Assembly (NCBI RefSeq): GCF_905171765.1
Contig: NC_053391.1
Coordinates: 688,691,257 to 688,755,256, forward strand
Direction of reading: 5' to 3'
Source of the DNA: Bufo bufo
Lineage: Eukaryota > Chordata > Amphibia > Anura > Bufonidae
DNA length: 64,000 nucleotides
Below, one piece after another: positions 54,764 through 64,000 of the stretch. The position numbers were made by a program, and so were the translations under genes. Numbering within the stretch: the stretch's first letter is position 1; each line of letters opens with the position of its first letter. The notes beneath the pieces are model-generated. The model was not told the origin of the DNA, did not search any database, and saw only the letters and a list, made by a program, of their open reading frames with translations.

Positions 54764-55090
54764 CAGCGCTATGTGACTGCAGCTTATGTAGAGCCTGGGT
54801 CACATGCTACACTGGCCAATCACAGCCATGCCATTAGTAGGCATGGCTGTGATAGCGTCTAAGGTCACACAGTTAAACGCTTGTTGATTGGCTGCTCTGC
54901 AGCCTTTCAAAAAGCGCAGAGAAATCGTCGAACACCGAACCCGAACATTTACTGAAATGTTCGGGTTTGAGGTCCAAAAATCCTAAAGTTCGGTACGAAC
55001 CCAAACTTTACTGTTCGGCTTCGCTCAACCCTACTCACAATCCCTGATGGAAATTGACTGACTGAATACTGACGTGTGACTGAGGCTTAA

Positions 55091-56004
55091 GGCTGAGTTC
55101 ACACGGGCGTTGCGGGAAAAGGTGCGGGTGCGTTGCGGGAACACGCGCGATTTTTCCGCGCGAGTGCAAAACATTGTAATGCGTTTTGCACTCGCGTGAG
55201 AAAAATCGCGCATGTTTGGTACCCAAACCCGAACTTCTTCACAGAAGTTCGGGCTTGGGATTGGTGTTCTGTAGATTGTATTATGAAAATAATAGCATTC
55301 TGAATACAGAATGGATACTAAAATAGCGCTGGAGGGGTTAAAAAATATAAATTAATAATTTAACTCACCTTAATCCACTTGATCGCGGAGTCTGCATCTC
55401 CTTCTGTCTTCATCTTAGCTGTGTGGATCAACAGGACCTGTGGTGACGTCACTCCGGTCATCACATGATCTTTTACCATGGTGATGGATCATGTGATGGA
55501 TCATGTGATGACCAGAGTGACGTCACCACAGGTCCTGTTGCTCCACACAGCTAAGATGAAGACAGAAGAGATGCCGGCTCCGCGATCAAGTGGATTAAGG
55601 GGAGTTAAATTATTATTTTCTTTTTTTAACCCCTCCAGCGCTATTGTACTATTGTATTCAGAATGCTATTATTTTCCCTTATAACCATGTTATAAGGGAA
55701 AATAATAATAATCGGGTCTCCATCCCGATCGTCTCGTAGCAACCGTGCGGGAAAATAGCACCGCATCTGCACTTGCTTGCGATTTTCACGCAACCCCATT
55801 CACTTTTATGGGGCCTGCGTTGCGTGAAAAATGCAGAATATAGAGCATGCTGCGATTTTCACGCAACGCACAAGTGATGCGTGAAAAATCACCGCTCATG
55901 TGAACAGCCCCATAGAAATGAATGGGTCCAGATTCAGTGTGGGTGCAATGAGTTCACCTCCCGCATTGCACCCGCGCGGAATACTCGCCCGTGTGAACTC
56001 AGCC
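55091..56004. mobile_element. 914-bp PIF/Harbinger-like palindromic element
   Basis: It has exact 19-bp terminal inverted repeats (GGCTGAGTTCACACGGGCG) and a TAA duplication (55088-55090, 56005-56007). A large inner palindrome is centred near 55483, with arms about 55260-55470 and 55495-55700 including TGACGTCACCACAGGTCCTG. It has no transposase and abuts the right end of the MITE that hAT3 entered. The stretch 56008-56431 that follows is AT-rich with nothing recognised. Confidence 0.88.
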
Positions 56005-56439
56005 TAAGTCTGTTGGCACAGAAACTATTGCCTATTTATAAGGAAAAAACAATTCCTGGACTGGAGTCTGTAAAAGCCAGCACTGGATTATACGCTGTAA
56101 CACATTGTATCCACAGACTACATGGACAGAAATGAACATTTCAAAAAATTCATGAAGTTCGGTACTCTATAAAATACCTCTGTGTGCTTAATAAAAAAAG
56201 AAGGAAAAATAAAATAATAAAAAAGTTACAAATCCGAGGATTTAATTATTACACAAAGAATCTCACTTCTAACCTCTATTGTATCTTGATATTTGCAGTA
56301 ACCCTTTTTGGCATTGATATGTACGGTATTATATACCTATATAGTAAAAAAGAAACAAAAACTATACAAATATAACTAAAACACTTCTTGTACTCAATGT
56401 GCTCCCCATATGTGGTGTGAATGTGGACCTAGTTACGAC

Positions 56440-56671
56440 TAGTGTTGAGCGAACTTCTGTTTTAAGTTCGGCGTCTAAAGTTCGGCTTCCGGTTAGCGGA
56501 GAATCCCGATATGGACTCCGTTGTGATCCGTGGTTGCGGAATCAATAATCGGCCATTATTGATTCCGCTACCACGGACCACAACGGAATTCGGAATCCAT
56601 ATCGGGATTCTCCGCTAACCGGAAGCCGAACTTTAGACGCCGAACTTAAAACAGAAGTTCGCTCAACACTA
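56440..56671. mobile_element. 232-bp near-perfect palindromic hAT MITE
   Basis: Arms of over 100 bp run inward from TAGTGTTGAGCGAACTTCTG to a centre near 56555, with an exact 8-bp duplication GTTACGAC (56432-56439 and 56672-56679). The tips match those of hAT2, hAT3 and the MITEs at 17845 and 19628, which suggests a shared transposase. Confidence 0.92.
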
Positions 56672-56841
56672 GTTACGACTAGTTACACAGACAGTCTCAC
56701 TTCTAACTACTGTTGTGTCTTAAAACTTCCATTGTGAACTTGATCTTGTACCTAATTGATGTCCTTCCCAAATGTGGTCTGGGTGGGGATCGGGTTACAA
56801 CTCAGCGGATTCCATAAGTACGCAGAAAGTCTAACCTCTTA

Positions 56842-57025
56842 AGGCCTCATTCATACGTCAGTGTTTTCCCATCAATGATTGTGCGCCAAAACCAGGATTG
56901 GAGCCTCCACAGGCATAAGGTATAAGGGAAAGATCTTCACCTGTTCTGTGTTTAGAGCCGCACCTGGTTTTGGCTCAAAATCACTGATGGAAATCACTGA
57001 TCGAACACTGATGTGTGAATGAGGC
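56842..57025. mobile_element. TWA-type MITE, unbroken relative of the one hAT3 entered
   Basis: The inverted ends are AGGCCTCATTCATACGTCAG and CTGATGTGTGAATGAGGC, with a TTA duplication (56839-56841 and 57026-57028). Its interior (GTGCGCCAAAACCAGGATTG) is the complement of the sequence either side of hAT3. It is non-coding. Confidence 0.8.
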
Positions 57026-57029
57026 TTAA

Positions 57030-57390
57030 AGGGATTCTGTCACCTCTATTTACCCTATAGAGATGCGGACATTCACGGCTAGATCGCCGCTAGCATGTCC
57101 GCAATATACCTGTCCCATATCTCTGAGTGGTTTTAGTGAGTGTAAAAAATGATTTTCTATATATGTAAATCAGCCTGGTAAGGAGCCCAAGGGGCTGAAC
57201 TAACCGTTCTGGAGCCCAGCCAGGCCCCCCTGTGAAGGAGCCCAGCACTGCCTAAATCCACGAATCTCCTCCTTGCTCACGAAGTCAGATCGCCGCAATC
57301 TCGTGTATGCGCAGTTCCTTCCCTGAGGCTGATACCAGCACAGGGAAGGAACACTATGCCGGCACTGCGCATGCGCGAGCTTGCTAAATT
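57030..57390. mobile_element. TTAA-type foldback MITE, truncated copy
   Basis: After TTAA (57026-57029) it begins AGGGATTCTGTCACC, the end also found inverted at 3321-3335. It contains the same AGCCTGGTAAGGAGCCCAAG and TCCTTCCCTGAGGCTGAT segments as 2770-3335. The far arm is missing beyond about 57390. Confidence 0.75.
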
Positions 57391-58369
57391 GCTAAATCTT
57401 AACAGACCCAAAAGTCCTTTTAAGGACTGTTGCGTGTGGCAGCAATATCTATTTTTAGCGCATCATGCGTACAATAGTTAGGCCGCTGCAGACAGCGACA
57501 TTAGCTGTGCCACATCTCCAGTGTAAAGCGTGTGCATCCAAAAAATATCTGACATCCAGTGTACTTTTTCCGTAGGCGGTGTCCGCTGCGAACAGTGACA
57601 TTAGCTGCGCCACATTTCCTGTGTAAAGTGTGCGCACAGGGGCGTAACTAGAAGTGACTGTGCCCCACAGCAAATATTTGTAAGGGCCCCTCCAGCGCGC
57701 TTCGCACCTCCCTCCTCCTGTGTAGACCCTACTCCTTTGGCACAGTGTAGCGGTATACTGTACATTGTGTGGCACAGTGTAGCGGTATACTGTATATTGT
57801 GTGGCACAGTGTAGGCTATATGTGTATAACATAAACATATTTCATATGAAAGCTTACAGTTACTTGGCTTGGCCCTTGGGGATCTCGGACGCCACTTCAA
57901 CACTTTGGCCGGGGGCTCGGTGGAGCTGATGTGTTTTATCCTAATGAGAAAGATATCATAATAAGGATTTGGAGAAGGGGCAGAGGGATAGCAGAGCAGG
58001 GAGAGGCTGGTGCTACTACTAGGGGCTCATACCATGGGGGAGTAATAAAGCCCACTATAATGCCCCCCCAGTAGTAATAATTCTCCTTATAATGTGACAG
58101 TGCAAAAATACCCCCTTGTAATGCCACCAGTTGAGCTAATGTCCCCATAGTGCCCCCATAATGTGCCAGAATAAAATACCCCTATATAGTGCCCCCAGTA
58201 AATTCCCCCACAGTGCTCCTCTCCCCCCTCCTGCTAGTGCCCCCCATAATGTACCAGTATAAAATGTCCCACATATAGTGCCCCAGTAGATGCCCCTCAG
58301 TGTCTGGCCTCTGATAGGCTGCCGGCCTAGTGTCCCCCATAATGCCCCCCAATAATGTGCCAGTAAGTG

Positions 58370-59530
58370 TCCCCATAGATGCCCCCCCATCATGTGCCAG
58401 TATCAAGTGCCTCTCTCCGCCCCCCCACATGTCCCAGTATCATAGTGCCAACTCCCCCCCCCAATGTGCCAGTATCAAGTGCCTCTCTCCTTCCCACCCC
58501 CCATGTGCCAGTATCATAGCGCCAAACCCCCCCCATGTGCCAGTATCAAGTGCCTCTCTCCTCCCCCCCATGTCCCAGTATCATAGTGCCATCTCCCCGC
58601 CAAAAAAGTGCCAGTATCAAGTGCCTCTCCCCCCCATGTGCCAGTATCATAGTGCCAAACCCACCCATGTGCCAGTATCAAGTGCCAACCCCCCCCCCCC
58701 ACATGCCAGTATCAAGTGCCTCTCTCTTCCCCCCCATGTCCCAGTATCATAGTGCCATCTCCCCCCCCCAAAAAGTGCCAGTATCATAGTGCCAAACCCA
58801 CCCATGTGCCAGTATCAAGTGCCAAACCCCCCCCCCCCCCACATGCCAGTATCAAGTGCCTCTCTCTTCCCCTCCATGTCCCAGTATCATAGTGCCATCT
58901 CCCCCCCAAAAAAGTGCCAGTATCAAGTGCCTCTCTCCCCCCCATGTGCCAGTATCAAGTGCCAACCCCCCCCCCACATGCCAGTATCAAGTGCCTCTCT
59001 CCTCCCCCCATGTCCCAGTATCATAGTGCCATCTCCCCCCCCCACAAAAAAAGTGCCAGTATTAAGTGCCTCTCTCCCTCCCCCCCATGTGCCAGTATCA
59101 GGTGCCAACCCCTCTCCCCCCATGTGCCAGTATCAGGTGCCTCTCCCCCCCCCCATGTCCCAGTATCAGGTGCCAACCTCCCTCCCCCCAGGTGCCAGTA
59201 TCAGGTGCCTCTCTCCCCCCCCCATGTGCCAGTATCAGGTGCCAACCCCCCCTCCCCCCCCAGGTGCGAGTATCAAGTGCCTCTCTCCTTACCCCCATGT
59301 CCCAGTATCATAGTGCCATCTCTCCCCCCCCACAAAAAAAGTGACAGTATCAAGTGCCTCTCCCCCCCCCCCATGTGCCAGTATCAGGTGCCTCTCTCCC
59401 CCCATATGCCAGTATCAGGTGCCAACCCCCCCTCCCCCCCAGGTGCCAGTATCAGGTGCCAACCCTTCTCCCCCCCATGTGCCAGTATCAGGTGCCTCTC
59501 CCCCCCCCCCATGTGCCAGTATCAGGTGCC
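58370..59530. repeat. C-rich minisatellite with GTGCCAGTATCA core
   Basis: Over 25 units of roughly 30-50 bp share CATGTGCCAGTATCAAGTGCC or a close variant, separated by runs of 6-14 C. Longer periods mix ATCATAGTGCCA, AAGTGCCTCTCTCC and AAAAAAGTGCCAGT variants. Proline/serine-rich frames across it are artefacts. The minus strand has many G runs. Confidence 0.85.
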
Positions 59531-59681
59531 TCCCGCTCCCCCATGGCAGTAACAGCCGGGAATAAAAAAAATAAAATAAACACTTCTACTTACCTCCATG
59601 TCAGCGATGCGATGCAGCCTCTTCCTGTGTCCCGCCCTGTATGTCCATATATGGAGTCAGTGCTTGTATTTCAGAAAAGTT

Positions 59682-60062
59682 TCTGCTGGGATTCGAACCC
59701 ACGACCTTCTGTATCAGAGGCAAAGCACTTAACCACAAGACCATAAGAGCTGCCTTGCTGCTGACTGAAAAAATATGAGACTTCTACTGTTATAGCTGGC
59801 TAAGTGTACATCTATACACATGACAGCTGCTCATATATAGAGATATAGCAAAGCTGAGTTTGCTGGGACAGCTGTCATATAGAGATATAGTAGTGCTGGG
59901 TGTGTTGGGGCAGCTGTCATGTGTATAGATTTACACTTAGCCAGCTATAACAGTAGAAGTCTCATATTTTTTTCAATCAGTTGCAATGCAGCCTTTATGG
60001 CTGTGTAGGTAAATGCTTTGCCTCTGATACATTGGAGGTTGTGGGTTCAAATCCCAGACACA
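59682..60062. repeat. Inverted pair of tRNA-like (SINE-type) segments
   Basis: A tRNA-like module on the minus strand at about 59682-59755 has a B-box-like GGTTCGAATCC and an A-box-like TGGTCTTGTGGTTAAGTGC. A diverged copy on the plus strand at about 59988-60062 reads GGGTTCAAATCCC. Their 3' continuations (59756-59860 and 59890-59987) are inverted copies containing CTACTGTTATAGCTGGCTAA. The sequences are imperfect as cloverleafs, so I take them for tRNA-derived SINE heads and not tRNA genes. Confidence 0.6.
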
Positions 60063-60661
60063 TCAGGAGACTTTAGGAGACAGTAAGATTAGATCACATT
60101 AGCGAGGGGGCCTGGTCAGCCGCCGCCGCTGCTGCTGTGAAGGGGCCCTGAACAGTAAGACAAGAATCAATATTTAACTAACTTGAAAATAAACTGTCAA
60201 ACACGCTGCCGGGCCCCCTTGGCAGTCCGGGCCCCGAAGCAGCTGCTTCCCCGGTAGTTACGCCACTGTGTGCGCATCCAAAAAATATCTGACATCCAGT
60301 GTACTTTTTCAATAGACGTTGTCTGCTTCTGACAGAGACATTACCAGGGCCACATCTTCAGTGTAACGTGTGCGCTGAAAAAATGTATCTGTGACATACA
60401 GTGTACTTTTTCTGTAGACCCTGCAGACAGTGACATCACTGGTGGTACCTCTCCTGTATAACGTTTCCTCATCCCAAATACCTGTGACATTCCATGTAAT
60501 TTTTTATTAGCCGCTGGTGACAGCATTGACATTATCTGCGGGATATCTGATGCGTGACATTTCATCATCCCAAATAACTTTTTAAATTTGTTTGCGCATA
60601 CACTTTCAAATCCTACGCTACTGTACATGTGACAAACTTTCAAGCATATATACCATTTAAT

Positions 60662-61953
60662 ATGAAGAAGGTGTGCAGTAAGAGACGGGGCAGTGGCCGT
60701 GATTCTGATGGTGCACGCAGAGGCCGTGGCCCTGGGCGCGGCGAAACTGTGTCTGCTGCCAGAGCACAAGAAAAACAATCATCCATGATACCTATCTTGA
60801 TGTCCCAGTTTGCAGGGCATCGCAGGACACCACTCTTGAAGTCAGACCAGTGCGACCAGATAATGCTTCCAGTCGGTTAAGCACAACCCTGTCTTCCATC
60901 AAGTCCAGTCTCAGTAGCCAAGAGTCTGGTCAACCCAATCCTTACCCTGATCTTCCTTCCTCCCACCATGGAGAGTCTGGGCAAACAAGTGATCCCACGC
61001 TCAGATATTCCGTGGAGCTCTTTGCAGCGCCATTCCTTGATTTGGCCCTCTCGCCAAGCACACTTGAAGAGGGACACATCTTGTGTCCTGATTCCCAACC
61101 TCTTGAGCATCCACAGTCACAAGAAGATGACAGTGGGGAACGGAAATGACTGTTTAATGAGGTGGATGATGAGGAGACACAGTTGCCAATAACTCAACAG
61201 CAATTACTGTCTCAAGAGGTTGATGAAGAGGATTAGACACAGTTGTCAATCACTGAGGTTGTGGTTAGGTCAACAAGTCAGGAGGATGAGCAGAGTAAGG
61301 AAGTGGAAGAGGAGGTGGTGGACGATGAAGTCACTGACCCAAACTGAAAAGCCAAGAGAGGACAGAAGTACAGAGGGGGAGGGATCTGCTGCACCCAAAC
61401 AGGCCCGCAACTGTTCCACGGAGCACCCTATTGCAGAAATCTCCCTTGCCAAGGAGTAGGTGTTCCGCAGTCTAGTGCTTTTTTGAGGAAAGTGCGGACG
61501 ACAAAAGAATAGTAGTTTGCAACCTGTACCATACCAAAATGAGAAGGGGCGTGAACACTAGCAACCTCACCACCACCAGCATGATCCGCCACATGGCATC
61601 AAAACACCGTAATAATTCGGATGAATGCCTGGGTCCACAATCAGTGTCACACCACTGCCTCCTCTTCTTCTGTGTTACATGCTGGCCAATCCCCTGTCCA
61701 AGACACAGGCCCGGATGCCTCCTGCTCTGCACCTGGACCTTTGCAAGCACCATCAGCTAGCACATCCACCTCCGTGTCCCCCGCGCATTGAACGCAAGCG
61801 TAAATACCCAGCCACCCACCCACAGGCTATAGCACTAAATGCGCAGCTTTCCAAATTACTGGCCCTGGAAGTGTTGCCATTTAAGCTTGTGGACAGTGAG
61901 GCCTTCCGGAGCCTGATGTAGGCGGCCGTACCGCGTTACACAGTCCCCAGCTA
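60662..61953 (+). pseudogene. hAT4 BED-type transposase remnant
   Basis: The N-terminal part is basic and RG-rich (RRGRGPGRG), like that of hAT2. Acidic segments (60850-61320) are broken by stops. A decayed BED region near 61540-61610 still shows GVNTSNLTTTSMIRHMASKH in one frame. The next part, IERKRKYPATHPQAIALNAQ to LVDSEAFRSLM, matches the hAT2 segment FERKRKFPPSHPRSLALNAS. Homology stops at about 61953, where a (CTAT)n tract begins. The RNase-H core and C-terminus are missing. Confidence 0.78.
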
Positions 61954-62011
61954 TCTATCTATATATCTATTATCGATCTACCTATCTATCATCTATCTAT
62001 CTATCTATCTA
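61954..62011. repeat. Short (CTAT)n microsatellite
   Basis: About 58 bp of imperfect CTAT/TATC repeats interrupt the hAT4 remnant. The same motif fills the end of the window. Confidence 0.85.
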
Positions 62012-63354
62012 GAAGAAAAAAAGAAAAGAAGCAGACGAGGAGGTGACCGTATCAAACGTATCAAACTATTAAAGAAACGTGAACTTTACTGGATCTATAC
62101 CTTAGGCACCCTGAAACCACAGGGTTTAAATGTGGAATTTAGGGTTGTTTAATTGCCGATCATGCTTATCTTTTTTACTGTCTGGATTGTGTATATGGAA
62201 AATAACATGTGCCATATATTAATTGGTTTTTCCTTTTCTTCCTTTTTCCCTTCTTCCTATATAGGAAAATACTATGACCATATACTATGAATGGACATAC
62301 ATGGTGAAGACTGGAGGAACTGTGTCGGCGATCCCTATATATATTATTGTATTATTATGCGATGCTGAGCAGGCCAGTGACAGTCCCTGTCTGCTTCAGA
62401 TGTAGCCCCAGCCCCTTTGTTTGGGACTCGGGTCACATCAGACAGACGGGTTGGCTGCCTTGTTCACTCATATATTTCTTTATGTTTACCGATGCAGTGA
62501 ATCCGTGCGCTCTTCTACACCAGTGTGATTAATTCACAATCGTGGATTTTCACCATATGGCAGTTATGAGCGGCACGGAGCGGATGCGCCGAGATGTCTG
62601 GACGGCAGGGTGGAGTTGGTATGATAGCCACACACCCTTGCCGATACAGATGTCCTGTCGGTGGCCGGCATTGACCCGCTGGCCCCCGATATATGGATCG
62701 GCCTTTTCTGCTGTATACTGCGGTGTATTTTCTGTCACTTGAGTGACGTCAAACGCTCTATGTGCGGCAGTGCTGTCATGCGCATGCGCCCTAATGCGAT
62801 GTTTCCATAGTGGCTATTTTTGTTATGGTCTACAATGATGCTCAGCTTCTGTATATGTCTCGCGATAAGAGATAGAGCGGCGCATGCGCCGATGTCTTTT
62901 CCGGGCGCCAGCAGTTTCCACCATGTCGCTTCAGCCAACATTGATCCATTTAAAGGTTTTTAATTGATTTTCTATTTATGTATTATGTTTACACACCTGC
63001 TCACTTTTATAATGATTACCAATCATGTAAACTTTGTTGAATCCTGCACTATATGAATTATATTATGCATTTTTATGACTTCACTTATGTTCAATCATAT
63101 TCACATCAGGTATATAGATGAATTGCACCATTTATGTGACTGCACTTTTAGTATATTTATTTAATTTTATTTTATGATATCATGAATCAATTTGTAATTT
63201 TGCTAATTACTGCCACTACTTATGTATGTTACCGTGCACATGTTACTCAGCTGGACAAAGGCTCCATAGAGAGAGCTGAAACGTTGCTGCTGGTTGGGTG
63301 AATAAACCGTCCACTTTTTTCACTACCTGGAGTGCTGCCTTCTTTTTTTGCTTT
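62012..63354 (+). repeat. Unassigned repeat with AATAAA end, between two CTAT tracts
   Basis: No long frame is present. The 3' part (GCTGAAACGTTGCTGCTGG, then GTGAATAAACCGTCC and GGAGTGCTGCC) resembles dispersed-repeat tails I have seen in frog genomes, possibly from a retroelement that ends in a microsatellite. The class cannot be assigned. That both sides are CTAT repeat suggests insertion into, or tailing by, this microsatellite. Confidence 0.4.

Positions 63355-64000
<646 letters not shown>

Larger units (their letters stand above)
38829..55033 (-). mobile_element. hAT element 3 (hAT3) carrying two LTR elements
   Basis: It starts TAGAGTTGAGTGGACACC and ends GCTCAACCCTA. The target duplication is CGCACAAT (38821-38828) and CTCACAAT (55034-55041), 7 of 8 identical. 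GTTCGGGTTCG-type subterminal repeats occur at both ends, as in hAT2. It holds a decayed transposase (40485-43900), an internal duplication (39158-39480 against 40398-40870), roughly 92-bp tandem repeats, a chromovirus and a cold-shock-domain LTR element. Minus the two LTR elements it is about 6.5 kb. Its upstream part (43900-44060, 49325-50273) holds tandem blocks with TTTTTCAAATAACTGAATAT, as in hAT2. The stretch 39480-39900 shows nothing further. Confidence 0.85.
38686..55086. mobile_element. TWA-type MITE split by hAT3
   Basis: The left part is 38686-38828 and the right part 55042-55086, with TTA at 38683-38685 and 55087-55089. The unbroken relative at 56842-57025, in opposite orientation, aligns with both halves, including the GCGCACAAT segment at the insertion point. 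It thus shows the sequence before hAT3 entered. Confidence 0.78.
57637..60268. mobile_element. 2.6-kb non-autonomous hAT (CAGKGGCGTAACTA ends)
   Basis: The left end is CAGGGGCGTAACTA and the right end TAGTTACGCCACTG, with an exact 8-bp duplication TGTGCGCA (57629-57636 and 60269-60276). CAGNGGCGTA tips are typical of Charlie-like hAT elements. The interior holds diverged GTGCC-type repeats (58080-58370), a C-rich minisatellite (58370-59530) and an inverted pair of tRNA-like segments. It has no transposase. Confidence 0.9.
57420..60600. repeat. hAT4 upstream tandem repeats, split by a non-autonomous hAT
   Basis: Units of about 110 bp read GACATTAGCTG(C)GCCACATCT, then GCATCCAAAAAATATCTGACA and TCCAGTGTACTTTTTCCGTAG. 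They occur at 57430-57636 and resume at 60269-60600. They precede the hAT4 coding remains, much as tandem blocks precede the transposase in hAT2 and hAT3. Confidence 0.65.

Noticed and set aside
58330..59746. Proline/serine-rich frames of 130-212 codons
   Set aside because: They are translations of the C-rich minisatellite in several frames at once.
59682..59755. A functional tRNA gene
   Set aside because: The A- and B-box-like parts are good, but the stems are imperfect and the sequence continues into an inverted repeat shared with a second diverged copy, as in a SINE.

Overview
The window looks like nuclear DNA of an amphibian, most likely a frog. It holds one intact single-exon odorant-receptor gene of the 131-2-like type found in fish and frogs. 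Almost everything else is transposon: hAT elements with BED-finger transposases, TTAA- and TWA-target foldback MITEs, a Tc1-like element, a sushi-type Ty3/Gypsy chromovirus, minisatellites and a long GATA-type microsatellite. There are no operons, ribosome binding sites or CRISPR arrays.

Layout. 1-4361: a 78-bp minisatellite, pieces of large TTAA-type repeats and a foldback element. 4366-20201: a nest in which a TTAA foldback MITE holds a 14.9-kb hAT element (hAT1, 4454-19385), which holds a second hAT element (hAT2, 9182-17390). hAT2 carries a 141-bp minisatellite and a nearly whole transposase gene. 20214-32053: TTAA-flanked repeats with hairpin chains, an alternating-orientation palindrome array and a 170-190-bp satellite. 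About 6 kb of this is tandemly duplicated, and the second copy has lost about 2.4 kb. 32259-33167: the odorant receptor gene on the minus strand. 34644-36762: a hAT-like element split by a Tc1 copy. 36851-38250: a TTAA MITE inside a reversed large repeat. 38686-55086: a second nest in which a small TWA-type MITE holds hAT3 (38829-55033). hAT3 holds an almost pristine chromovirus (44061-49319) and a non-autonomous LTR element (50278-54763). 55091-57390: palindromic MITEs. 57400-61953: a decayed hAT (hAT4) interrupted by a 2.6-kb non-autonomous hAT with a C-rich minisatellite and a tRNA-like inverted pair. 62012-64000: an unassigned repeat ending in (CTAT)n.

The most interesting object is the LTR element at 50278-54763. 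It has 908/909-bp LTRs, a 4-bp target duplication and no polymerase. Its single 517-codon Gag-like protein has a PPAY late-domain motif and a cold-shock domain resembling that of vertebrate Y-box proteins, where a zinc knuckle would be expected. The chromovirus next to it shows a complete life-cycle logic in its sequence: an in-frame GGGAAAC -1 frameshift site between gag and pol, a D-59-D-35-E integrase, a C-terminal chromodomain, and a primer site complementary to its own predicted mRNA 5' end, which suggests self-priming.

All boundaries were read by eye from terminal repeats and target-site duplications. No database search was run, so family names rest on motif recognition.
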